NCBI GenBank assembly: GCA_030063045.1
Contig: JAQSEB010000059.1
Location: 2,356,001 to 2,420,000 of the forward strand
Source of the DNA: Pratylenchus scribneri
Taxonomy: Eukaryota > Nematoda > Chromadorea > Rhabditida > Pratylenchidae
DNA: 64,000 nucleotides
Reading direction: 5' to 3'
Every line of letters starts with the position of its first letter. The stretch's first letter is position 1. A program made the translations under genes and the position numbers. Positions 38,651 through 49,394 of this stretch are shown here, in pieces. The notes beneath the pieces are model-generated. The model saw only the letters and a list, made by a program, of their open reading frames with translations. It searched no databases and was not told the DNA's origin.

Positions 38651-40687
38651 ATGAAAATCCGAGTCTGGATTAGAAGAAATTTCAAAATTTTCCACCCCTT
38701 CAAATTGCAAGTCCCATCCATTCCATCTTCTTCTCGACATTTCGTCACTTACAGCGCGATCGGGATTGGTGTTGGTGCTATCACAATTTGGTGAGGAATA
38801 CTTAATAAGATAAATAAAAATTTGATTTTTTCAGTGTTTCCTATCAATTCCTTCACAAATATTTTCCTTACGGAAACACATTTGAATTTTCAAACCTCAA
38901 TCAACAGCCAATAATAAGCAAATTGGCTGCATGCCAACTGGCACTAGATGGAATTGAATTCGAAGAAAATTATAAGCCAGAAATCATATTGAAAGGAGCA
39001 TTTGGCGAAGCAGATTTGGCCAAATTTGAGATTGAGGTTAATAAAGATTTTAAGATAAAAAAAAAATTTTTAGTCCGCCAATTGGAAACAGAAATTGATG
39101 AACATTTTCAACTTTAAAGAAAAAGAAACAGCGGAAGAACAATTTTTTATCAGCGAAGTACTGGATGGAGATGAATTTGGTGAAGAATTAATGGAAGCAG
39201 TAAAATTACCAGAAGAGTGTGAACAAAACAAATGGGAATGGATCGAATATTTGAAGCAAATGATACCCTATAATAACACGCAAAAGAGAATGAAAAAATT
39301 GATCAACCAATTGGAAATTCAATTTGAAGTAATTAATCATGAAAATATAAATCAAATAAAATTCATTTCAGGTTGAACCAGAATGTACCCATCCTTTTTC
39401 CAACGAGATTCCTCGATTGTTAATCAACGTTTTGGACCGATTCCGTGGCACAAATGAAGAAAAGACTGTCTCAATTCTCAAATTATTGGCCAATAATGTT
39501 CAATGCTGCCGAGAAGCCGGCGAATTGGTTGCAAAATCCGGTAATTTATTATTAAATTTAATAATTATTATTATAATAATTATAATTAATTTTGAGATTG
39601 GCTACCCATTTTGGCTTCCATGATCCGTGAACCAGTTTATGACAAAGAAAGGATTTTGGCCCATAAAGTCCTAGTCAATACACTTTATGCATTGGGTGCC
39701 CAAAATTATGCTCTTCTACCCCATTTATACGAAATGCATCGGCCCATCGGTTTGCAATCACCAAAAATCGATATTGTTTGTTTTTTTTTAATTATTGACA
39801 ATTTTCAACATTAATTTTCAGATTTTTGTGCACGGACTTAGTGGGAGTGCATTTCGAAGCTGGCGCCAGAGGGAAGAGAAAACACTTTTTTGGCCAAAAG
39901 TTTATTTAATATAATTTTATTAAATAAATTTGATTTTTTTAGGATTGGTTGGCCCATGATTTGAAGGAGCCAATTCGTTTAATTGCTTTGGACTATTCCT
40001 CCCAATTACAACGTTCTTTACTGAAATCAATCGAAAATTTGGAGGCCCGTTCAATTCGTTTTAAAAAGGAATTCGAAAAGGCGGGCATTGGCCAAAGGCC
40101 GGTTTTGTTCATTTGCCACAGTATGGGTGGATTGTTGGTCAAAAAAATGTTGATTGGTATGAAAAATGGGAAATATTTAATAAAAATGTCGAATAATTTT
40201 CCTAAATAGATAACCCAGAATTGCTCAACCAAACTGTGGGCATTTTATTCATTTCAACTCCACATTTGGGCACCCCAATTGCGTCAAGATATGGACGAAA
40301 TATTCTACTGCCCACGGAAGATGTGCTTTTACTGAAGACGGAAAACCAATTAAATCGAGAATTGAATGAGCATTTTCGCTCCCAATCCAAACAAATTCCT
40401 CTAATTTGCACTGTTCTCGAATGTCGGCCAACGCCCGTTTTCAGAGAAATGGTTATTCACATCACTTATGTATAATATTTTATTATTTTTAGCTTCCAAT
40501 GATGCTAGTCCCTTTTGAATGTGCCAAATTTGGCCGTGGCGCTGTCTACCATTTGGATGAACACCATCATGATTTGTGTAAACCAATCGATCGCAATTCA
40601 CCAATTTACGGGATAATACTCAATTTTGTCAACGATTCCCTTCATTTTCTGAAGAAGAATGGTGGCATGAATATTCACCAATTTTAA
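38651..40687 (+). CDS. serac1: SERAC1-like serine hydrolase
   Basis: Alpha/beta hydrolase of the SERAC1 family. In mammals SERAC1 acts at mitochondria-ER contacts in phosphatidylglycerol remodelling and cholesterol trafficking; that role is inferred here. Nine exons: 38651-38790, 38835-39036, 39074-39328, 39372-39540, 39597-39775, 39822-39899, 39943-40156, 40210-40451, 40493-40687; 557 residues (human 654). A basic N-terminus precedes a hydrophobic segment (AIGIGVGAITICV, about 40-55). The oxyanion region IFVHGLSGSAFRSW is at about 316-329, the nucleophile elbow ICHSMGG with Ser near 401, and the C-terminal block DEHHHDLCKP carries the likely catalytic His, followed by DRNSPIYGIILNFV. Phases close at every junction; intron 39037-39073 is only 37 bp. 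The gene ends tail-to-tail with the TMEM242-like gene. Confidence 0.92.
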
Positions 40688-40753
40688 ACATTTTCAATCA
40701 ATTATTAGTTTCATTTTTGTATGTATTTTAATATTATTACGAGGTACATCTTC

Positions 40754-40759
40754 AATAAA
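40754..40759 (+). promoter_or_regulatory. AATAAA polyadenylation signal of SERAC1
   Basis: AATAAA starts 67 bases after the stop codon at 40687. Confidence 0.5.
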
Positions 40760-41011
40760 TTTTTGCTAATAATCTCATCAGAATATCCCAGTAAACTTTT
40801 GTCTAGCTTTAAATTTCCCCCAGCATAAATATACTTTATTCCATATAGTAATAAAAAATTTATTCAATCATCAGAATGTGTAAACAAAATAAATTTGTAA
40901 ACAAAAATCATAACAACAATAAAGAATTGAGAGAGTATGATAATTTGAGGCAAATATCACTTTTCATCATTCCTGAAAATTTGATAAAATTAAACCGGAA
41001 TTATTTAAAAT

Positions 41012-41582
41012 TTACTTTTTCTTATCCTGGCTTTGTTTTTGTGCCGCTTCAAAAAGACTGTCCAATGTTGCGTAGGTCTCTCCAACACCCTTGGATATCC
41101 GAAATCGATCGCCGAACATTTCTTTCGTTTTACGGCCAAATTCTTTGAAATTGTTGACTCCCATTGCCTCACTGATTAACACAAGAAGGGATATGTAACC
41201 GCTGACAGTGATCAGAGTGGCGAGGCCCAAAGCTTGCATAGCCATTCCTGACAAATTTTTTGAATATTAATCAATAATTGATTTTTTGTTAATTTAATTT
41301 ATATTTTTCAAATTAACCTGAAATACCTGCGGCTGGTAAAATTGCGGCCTTCGGTATTTCTCCTGTTTTCAAAGGTCGAGCTTGATTTATTGCCGCACGA
41401 ATACCATAGCCAAAACCGGCAACCGAGGCAATTCCGCAAACTTAAAAAAGAAAAAATTCATAATCTTTTAATAAATTACCAAGTTTAAGCCATCTAAATG
41501 ATCGGCGGTGTTGACTTTGTTCATTTTGGATAATTTCTTTTGTTTCTGTTGATTCTCTGGTAATGGCGATCTCATTTACCAT
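41012..41582 (-). CDS. TMEM242-like small membrane protein
   Basis: Small two-pass protein resembling TMEM242, which in mammals sits in the inner mitochondrial membrane and helps assemble the ATP synthase c-ring. Three exons in transcription order: 41480-41582, 41318-41440, 41012-41247; 153 residues (human 141). A polar N-terminus with basic residues (HRRSFRWLK) precedes hydrophobic segment 1 (CGIASVAGFGYGIRAAI). Then PKAAILPAAGISGMAMQALG corresponds to the conserved TAALPESG..LALRALG block, and segment 2 (LATLITVSGYISLLVLI) leads into EAMGVNNFKEFGRKTKEMFG, matching the conserved ALGV..MNDF motif. The C-terminus is Lys-rich. A TTTAG acceptor about 25 bases before the ATG may be a trans-splice site. 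Divergent from the hnRNP U-like gene with 430 bp between starts. Confidence 0.8.
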
Positions 41583-41984
41583 TGGTTTTTTATTATATTT
41601 GCGTAATCTAAATAAAAAAATAAAATTCCAATTTGCATATGAGTTTTTTTAATAAGTAAAAATCATGTAGGAGATGTAAATAAAATTTTCTCTTTGCTTT
41701 GAGTAAAAAGAGAGGGATATTCATCCTTTTTTAAATTCACAGCTATTGGATATTTTGTCTCTGTTTCCTCTGAAAAAAAACAAAAAATAATCGGAAAAAA
41801 ACGAAAAACTGAAACTGAGAAAGAAACAAACTAAACTCTGAAAATTGAAAAACTCTGAAAGTTTTTAAACCGGAACGGAATGAAATGTATATGAACTTGT
41901 ATTTAAAAGAAGCTGAAACATGCTTCTCGTTCTTTCTAATTAGAAATTGAAATCCATTCAATTCAAAAATTCGATGAATTTTTT

Positions 41985-41998
41985 TTTATTAAATTTAG
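41985..41998 (+). promoter_or_regulatory. Candidate trans-splice acceptor of the hnRNP U-like gene
   Basis: A run of T followed by AAATTTAG ends at 41998, 13 bases before the ATG at 42012. It sits in the short divergent region shared with the TMEM242-like gene. Confidence 0.45.
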
Positions 41999-42011
41999 AA
42001 AAAGTAAAAAA

Positions 42012-45000
42012 ATGTCTACAAGAGCCCGACGCTCTACAGGAAATTTAAATCCTGCGACAATTCATTTTCTTCCAATTTCAAGACTTAAGGAAGAATTACA
42101 AGCAAGAGGTTTCGTTTTTGAGATTAACATAAGTAAAAACTCGATTATAGGAATTGATTCATCCGGTAGTAAAGAAGAATTAGCATATCGTTTGGAAGAA
42201 CATTTACAATCATTCGGTGGTGCTTATAAACACTTTGACCCATCACCAATTGTCGATGAACAAAATGATTCCAATAAAAGAGGACGTGGAAAAAAGCGCA
42301 AAGTAATTAATAATTTTAAAATAAACTCAACTTATTTTTATGATTAAAGTTTGCCATTGATCATGAAAATGATGCGGAAAGGGAAAATATTGAAGAATCG
42401 CATCAATTAATTAAACAAAAACCAATGAAATTTACATGGGCAACTGAAAAGCCCACAGCTGAACATATCCCGGTTATCAAGCCATCTACTGAAAATGAAC
42501 AACAACAAACCGTGGAACCGGAACAACCATTGAATTCGGAATTAAAGATTGCTGAAAATAATGAGGTTTATATTATTAAAGAATGAATAATGATTATTTT
42601 ATGTTCTAGAGTACTCCCGTTCCAGTCGTTGAAGAGAAAACTCCTAAAAAGAAAGTTCATGAACAAAAGAACAAGAAAGGAGAAACAACAACGTTAGAGG
42701 AAATTACAAAAGTTTTAGTTGGGACAAGTGAAAATAAAAGTGATTTGGGACAATCATCAATAATTGACGAAGAAAATAAGAAAGAATTGAAAGAAGAAAA
42801 GAGGAAAAGAAAAGAGGAAAAAAGACTTCGAAGAGAGGAAAAAGGTTTTTTAATTAGCAATTGAATAATACAGAATTGTTCGAATTTTCAGAAAAACGAC
42901 AAAAGGAACTTGAGGATGCGATTAAAGTTAAAAAATCGATTGCTCCAATTCCTCATATCGGTGGAAATAAACCAAAGGAGGATGCGACGAAATTGAAGAA
43001 TCCGAAAAATGTGGTGGCTAATTTACCCAATAAATCTGGCGAACAACGTCAAGAACATAAAATATTCAAAGTGAAAGAAAAGGTTAAATTATATTTTAAC
43101 AGCCAATTTAATTTAGTATATTTTAGGTTGGCACACTTGAAAAACGCAGAATTACATTGGCAGGCGGAGAAGAAAGAAAACTAAAACAATCGGGAATAAA
43201 TGCCGGTCCTTCAATTTCAACGCCCACAACCGTTGCGAAAGCAAAACCACCACAACCACAGCAAATAAAAAGTAATTAAAATTTGAAATATTTGATTCCA
43301 ATTTTTATTTTAGATACAACAATTTCACGTTTGGACATTCTCGATTCAATTTTTGATGAACAAGAACAATTATTGGCAAGGAAGAAAGCACAAAAAGCAG
43401 CCGAAGGTGGAGGAGCCGATGAAGGTATTGATTTTGAGCTGGAACTACGACGGAGGGAGAAGGGACGCTTTCCTGGCTTTTCAACAATCCAAACAACCCC
43501 ACAAACTAGTCAACAGCAACAAAAGAAAATGCATAGCAATTTAGGCTCTGCCAAAGTCAAATCAAGTAAATTTCCATTATAAATTTTAAATTTGAACCAA
43601 TTTTTCAGCAATTTCTTCGGCCCATCCAATGGATAGCAGCGGATTAAAATTGTCGCCTCCACCACCGCCACCGAAAAAAGCACCATCAAATTTGCCAGAG
43701 AATCAGCAACAATTTAGTCCATCCCAATCCTCCTCCTCCATTTTTTCATTACCTTTGATTGTGGATACACGTGATCCATTGGGGCTTAGTTCGGTTGGTC
43801 CTGACACTCCACCACCGCCGCCACCACCTCCTTCAGCTGCTCGGGTAATTTGAATTTAACCATCAATAATTAATATAATTTATTTAGCCAACAAAAATGC
43901 CACCAATGCATTCATCGTTCCCAATTTCGCTTATTCTTCCACCGCCGCCTCCGCCACCACCCAGAAAGGCTTTGGTGGTTCAACAACAAAAGAGTGCACA
44001 AAATCGACAAGAAGAAGCACAAAAACCATCACAACAAAACAACAATGAATCAATAGTGAATGTGGTCACCGAAGTTATTTCCGATTTGACTGCAAATGTT
44101 TCAAAGGTTTTATTTTAATTTAATTTTAATAATTCACCCAAAATTTGCAAAGATTTTATTGAATGATGATTCGGCTTCGGAAATTTGTCAAAATACTGAG
44201 ACTGAGACCGATGGATCACATTATATAAATGCCCATTCTCGTGAAATATTGGCAAATGAATATCAAGTAAAAATTCATATCACATAAAAATATTAATATG
44301 AAAAAATTTAGGAATCAGAGAAAGATAATTCATTGGAAAAACATGCTGAAAATGGGCCAATGGAATTGGAAATGGACATTGAGGATGAAGAGTCGACTAT
44401 ATCGGGTGAAGAAGATGATGGAGAATTTGAGGATGAGGAAGACGATGAGGATGAAGAGGAAATATCAGCAGAAGGAAGAAGTGCCGAAAATGATGACAAT
44501 AATGACCAAGAAACTCCAGCCGAACTGCGACATTTGTTGAAAGACCCAAAAGCACTCCTTCATAAAGCATCCGATGTTTTACGCAAAAAATTTGGTATTA
44601 ATGAATAAATTAAAATGATTGAAATTAATGTTTTAAAGGCGCTGAATCTTCCGAATTGGAACCGCATGCCCATTATGAGCAGGTGGCATTGAGCATGGAA
44701 GAAATGCAAGATGAAGAGGAGGAGGAATATCGACAATTGCCTGACCCGGATCAATTTCATGGAGAACCGGTTTGTTTGATTAATTCAAATTAATATAAAA
44801 ATGCGCAGATTCCGGATGATATGGACGATGATTTATTCGAAATTGCCGCCGGACTTCCATTACGCGATAAAAAGAGGGACAAAGAACCGCAACCAATTGA
44901 GGAGGAGCCATTGCCAAATGAGGAACAAATAGAGCTGGATTTTTGTAAAATTATGCATAAGAAATAATTAATATTTGTTTTTAAATTAGATAATTCTGAT

Positions 45001-46908
45001 TTGAATATGAAATCTGCAACAAACAATAAATGGCTTATTGAGCCGGACAATGCCGACGGTTTTGCCTTGATGTGGGGCGGTGTTCGTTCCAATTATGGTC
45101 TAATTGTGCCGGAACAAAGGGATGATATGCCCCCGGTGGCATTTCAAGTCAAGGTATTCTGAATAAATATATTAAAATAATAATAAATTGTCATTTCACA
45201 GATTAGCGAATTATTGTCATTAAAACATTTGCCTTTTGAAGAGCCGGATGCCCACGATATTCGCATTGGATGGTCGCGTGCTGGCACATCTTTGATGGTG
45301 ATTTTATTTGATTAAAATGATTTAAAATAATTATTTTCAGCTTGGTGAATCGCCAAATTCATTTGCATTCAATTCAATGGCAAATAAAGCAACTGGCAAT
45401 ATTTTCACTGATTATGGCGAGCCTTTTGGTTTGGATGATGTTATTACCACCGTTTTGGTTAGTAAATAAATTTACATTAGTTTTGGTTAAACAATTTTTT
45501 AGGATATAAATTGCGGCGAAATTCGTTACTTCAAAAATGGCCAATCATTGGGTCCGGCGTTCACGGATATTCAATTCCAAACGGGGGATGTCTATTTTCC
45601 GCATATTGCCACAAAAAATTGCAAATTATTTGTCAATTTTGGCATTGAATCGCCGGAAATTGTTGTTCAATCGAAAACAAAGCCAAGCGCAGTTTCCTCC
45701 AATGAGGAGGCATCCTCCAAAAATGATGAGCAATGGAGGTAAAAATAATAATATAATTATCATTCGCGAATATTTTAGTATGCCCATGGACGAAATTCCT
45801 GAAGGAACAAAATGGATTGGTGCAATGAATGTTCGACAAATGTCGCCGAGCAAACGGCCAATTTCTGATAAAGTAATTTTGAAATTTTATTTTTGAAATT
45901 AATTTTTTATTTCCCATTTTAGGCTCATTGCACAATTATTGCCATGATCGGCCTGTCCGGAGTCGGAAAGACCACCTGGGTTCGACAATATTTGAAGGAA
46001 CATCCCGAAGAGAATTGGTTTTTGCTGAACACTGATACAATTTTACAGGTATAAAAATACACCAAAATAATATTTTAAATTCAATTAAATTTAGGCGATG
46101 GCTGTGAATGGTGTTCCTCGGCAAAGAGTGCATCAAGGTCGCTGGGACATGGTGATGGGATTGACCGCAAAAGCCCTGAGCCGATCGCTGCAAATGGCTT
46201 GTCGCCGTCGGCACAATTATATTCTTGACCAGACAAATGTGACCAGAGAAGCACGGAAGAAGAAGTTGACACAATTTCAAGTAATTAAAATTAATTTTAA
46301 TAAATAAAAAAAATATTAATTTAAGGATTTCCAACGAAAATGCGTTGTAATTATTCCATCCGAGGCGGAACATGAACGGCGACTGATTCGACAGGCACGG
46401 GAGCAGGGAGGAATGGGCCAAATGCCAGCGGAAGCAATGCTTGAAATGAAAGGTAAAAACATTGAATTAAAATAAATTGTTCGTTGACAATCAAATATTT
46501 AGGCAATTTCTCCATTCCATCAACTGAGCTGGAGCCAATCGAAGATGTCATTTTCATTGAGCCACCAATTGAGCGAATTAATGAAGCTATTGAGCAGGTA
46601 TTTTAATTTTATTGAATTTAATTTACATTGAATTATTTTAGGTTCGACGCTATAATGAAGAAGGGCAACCCTGGGTTCGACAACAGCAGCAGCGACATGG
46701 ACGAAATCGAGGGCCACCAGCTCCAGTCATTTCTGACCATTCCAACCTCCCATTTGTGGGCACCACTCGAATTTGCGTTTGAATGAATTTAGAAGAAAGA
46801 ACAAAGAAATGGCCTCCGATTGAGACTTTTTCATCATTTGAATCGGCATCTGCTTCTACCCAATCCCCATTATCACTATTATCCTTTATTTTTCACTATT
46901 TTATTTAA
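42012..46908 (+). CDS. hrpu: hnRNP U-like protein (SAP, SPRY and P-loop kinase-like domains)
   Basis: Nuclear RNA-associated scaffold protein of the hnRNP U family. Twenty-two exons from 42012-42302 to 46642-46908, most separated by introns of 40-60 bp; about 1318 residues. Order: SAP-like segment (LPISRLKEELQARGF...KEELAYRLEEHL, about 20-62); a Lys/Glu-rich stretch; two exons with poly-Pro runs (43609-43844, 43888-44106); an acidic block (44312-44594); a SPRY domain from exon 13 (MWGGVRSNYGLIVPE, GWSRAGTSLMLGE, EIRYFKNGQSLGPAF, VYFPHIATKNC); then an ATP-binding kinase-like domain with Walker A GLSGVGKTTW at about 1060, followed by NYILDQTNVTREARKKKL. The usual RGG tail is not obvious; the last exon has one short RG-containing stretch. 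Length is well above vertebrate HNRNPU because of the inserted low-complexity segments. The 3' end of the last exon is the least certain part. Confidence 0.9.
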
Positions 46909-47135
46909 ATTCACATCCCTCTCTATGCCAATATTTCAATTTAATTTGTTTCTCTGCTGAAACTTACCCCCAGAATTTTCATATTTTGTCATTGTCATCC
47001 ATTTTTTATTTAAAATAAAAATAAAGTGTAAAAAATATATATAATTTTCTTTACAAATTAACACAAAAAGATAATATGATTTGATATGGATGAATGTGGA
47101 TAATTTGGGTAATTGTTAGAATCGTTTGTCTTTGT

Positions 47136-49394
47136 TTACAAACATTTATCCGCCAATACCACGATTAGTGTTCCAACAATAATATTAAGCAATGAAGCCA
47201 CAGCTGCGCCACAAGCTAAATAGAAACTGTAGCTGACATCACTTTGACTAAATAAAATAATTAATTGTATTTTTGAAAATGTTAGATGCTAGGTCATCTC
47301 CACAATGATTTTATGAGCGCATCTTCCGCAAAAGTACAAATAAAAAACATTTTAAATTTTAAATTAATTGAGAATTGAAAATTAATAAAATACATTACTT
47401 ATTATTTTAAGCTAATCATTTTTTATCCTTGATTATATAATTTTTATGGAAATGTTCGTCAAAATGTGTTTTTAGTTCTGGAAAATGTTCGTCAAAATGT
47501 GTTTTTAGTTCCGGAAAATGTTCGTCAAAATGTGTTTTTAGTTCCGGAAAATGTTCGTCAAATTGTGTTGAAAATGTTCATCAAAATGTGTTTTTAGTTC
47601 CGGAAAATGTTCGTCAAAATGTGTTTTTAGTTCCGGAAAATGTTCGTCAAAATGTGTTTTTAGTTCCGGAAAATGTTCGTCAAATTGTGTTTCCGGAATA
47701 TGTTCGCCAAAATGTGTTTTTTCTTGCCGGTAAATGTTCGCAAAACAATGTGTTTTTTCTTTCCGGAAAATGTTCGCAAAACATAATGTGTTTTTTCTTT
47801 CCGGAAAATGTTCGCCAAACAAATGTGTTTTTAGTTTCGGAAAATGTTCGCCAAACAAAATGTGTTTTTTCTTTCCGGAATATGTTCGCCATACAAAATG
47901 TGTTTTTTCTTTCCGGAAAATGTTCGCCAACAAAATGTGTTATTTCTTTCCGGAAAATGTTCGCCAAAATGTGTTTTTTCTTTCCGGAAAATGTTCGCCA
48001 AAATGTGTTTTTTCTTTCCGGAAAATGTTCGCCAAAATGTGTTTTTTCCTTCCAGTAAATGTTCGCCAAATAAAATATGTTTTTTCTTTCCGAAAATGTT
48101 CGCCAAACAAAATTTGTTTTTCTTTCCGGAAAATGTTCGCCAAACAAATGTGTTTTTCTTTCCGGAAAATGTTCGCCAAAATGTGTTTTTTCTTTCCGGA
48201 AAATGTTCTCCAGTATTTTCCTTTGAGAATAAAATTGGAAAAAGACATCACAATATGGTATTGTAAGACTTCTCTCATTAAACTAATAAGAATTTCATTT
48301 TTCTAAATACTTTTATTTCCACTTTCTAAAAATATTTTCATTATATTTATTGTGGAGATGTCCCCTGGCTAACTATAATTCACCTATTCAAATTCTGTAT
48401 GCTTGTTATGCCCTGCAGTTGGTCTGTAAAAATATTCAAATGTAACCCCTCTCCTCCACAATTCACCAATGGAACTATTGTTTTTTGTCCAATAAATGAT
48501 CACAGCAATCAAAAGGCAAACAAATGCAGTTGAAGCCAATCCCGGTAATGGCTTCAATATTGAGCCTCTGAAAATGAGTTAAATTGAAAATAATGTAAAG
48601 AAAAGCATCAAAAATTATAAAATATCAAAAAAACATAATGGCAAAAGCAGGCGCAAATTGTCAATAAATTCCAAGCAAATGAGGCAACTGCCGAAATGAG
48701 GGCAATAATCATAAGGACAATGACAATCTTCTCGAAAAGAGGCTGATTCTACCTCAGGGAATTATCATTGAAAAGGGCAAAAATTCATACATTCCACCAT
48801 TCGAGGCATAAATCAAGGTATCTGGTTCCACCACCTTGCATGTTAATCTAAAATATTCATAATCAAATTCTCAATTATCCTCCAAATACAAATTCATCTC
48901 ATAGTTTCAAATTCTCCCATTCTTTTCTTACCGTAACCGCCGTTCCCTGTTGTTGTTGTTGGAATTGATTGTAGCCATTGTTGAGCGTATTGTAGCCTTG
49001 GTTGACAAATCCCTGTTGCTGCTGTTGATTTGGAATGTAACCGGAGGTGAATCTCAATAAAACCCAATTAAGTTTATCCTAACAAAAAGCCCTATATTCA
49101 CCCTAATCCATATGTATTGCCATATTGACCATTGGCCACATTCCCTTGATAATAATTATTCGTATTGGATCTTTGGCATGCAAATGCAAATAATCCCATG
49201 TTTAGGGGCGGCAATTGACTAAGTTGACCTTGTTGAATATTATTACTTACTTGACGCCATGCTAAAAACAACACAATTCGATCATTTATCGTATTTTTCG
49301 GATCACCTGGGGTGAAAACAGAACCGAGGATAAGGCCAACCGAGATTAGCGACAATGCCCCGTAGCCAATTTGGCCAATACGAGATAAACACAT
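47136..49394 (-). CDS. Clc-like (claudin-related) four-pass membrane protein
   Basis: Nematode Clc-like proteins are claudin-related membrane proteins. Exons in transcription order: 49307-49394, 49102-49261, 48932-49052, 48791-48847, 48635-48748, about 48447-48567, 47136-47247. TM1 is IGYGALSLISVGLIL, followed by FTPAWRQ once a 45-bp intron (49262-49306) is removed, matching the family TPGWR motif. The extracellular loop has LPPLNMGLFAFACQ and an unusual Gln/Asn/Tyr-rich insert. TM2 is KIVIVLMIIALISAVASFAW, TM3 ASTAFVCLLIAVIIYW, TM4 SYSFYLACGAAVASLLNIIVGTLIVVLA. The junction between the TM2 and TM3 exons does not close in phase with any GT or GC donor I can see, and the TM3 donor is ambiguous. 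A missed micro-exon, an assembly error or a frame lesion are all possible. The last intron holds a minisatellite. Confidence 0.65.
47450..48215 (+). repeat. 33/38-bp minisatellite in the last intron of the Clc-like gene
   Basis: More than 20 tandem units. The left part uses a 33-base unit (CCGGAAAATGTTCGTCAAAA, TGTGTTTTTAGTT); the right part matches the 38-base unit of the array at 37590-38092 (CCGGAAAATGTTCGCCAAAC, AAAATGTGTTTTTTCTTT) mixed with shorter versions. The gradual change along the array shows local homogenisation. Confidence 0.95.

Noticed and set aside
37590..48215. Possible CRISPR-like arrays because of regular units
   Set aside because: The units are fully repetitive without unique spacers, the setting is eukaryotic introns, and no cas-like gene is present.
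47538..48306. Long frames on both strands over the 33/38-bp array
   Set aside because: Repeat translation inside the last intron of the Clc-like gene.
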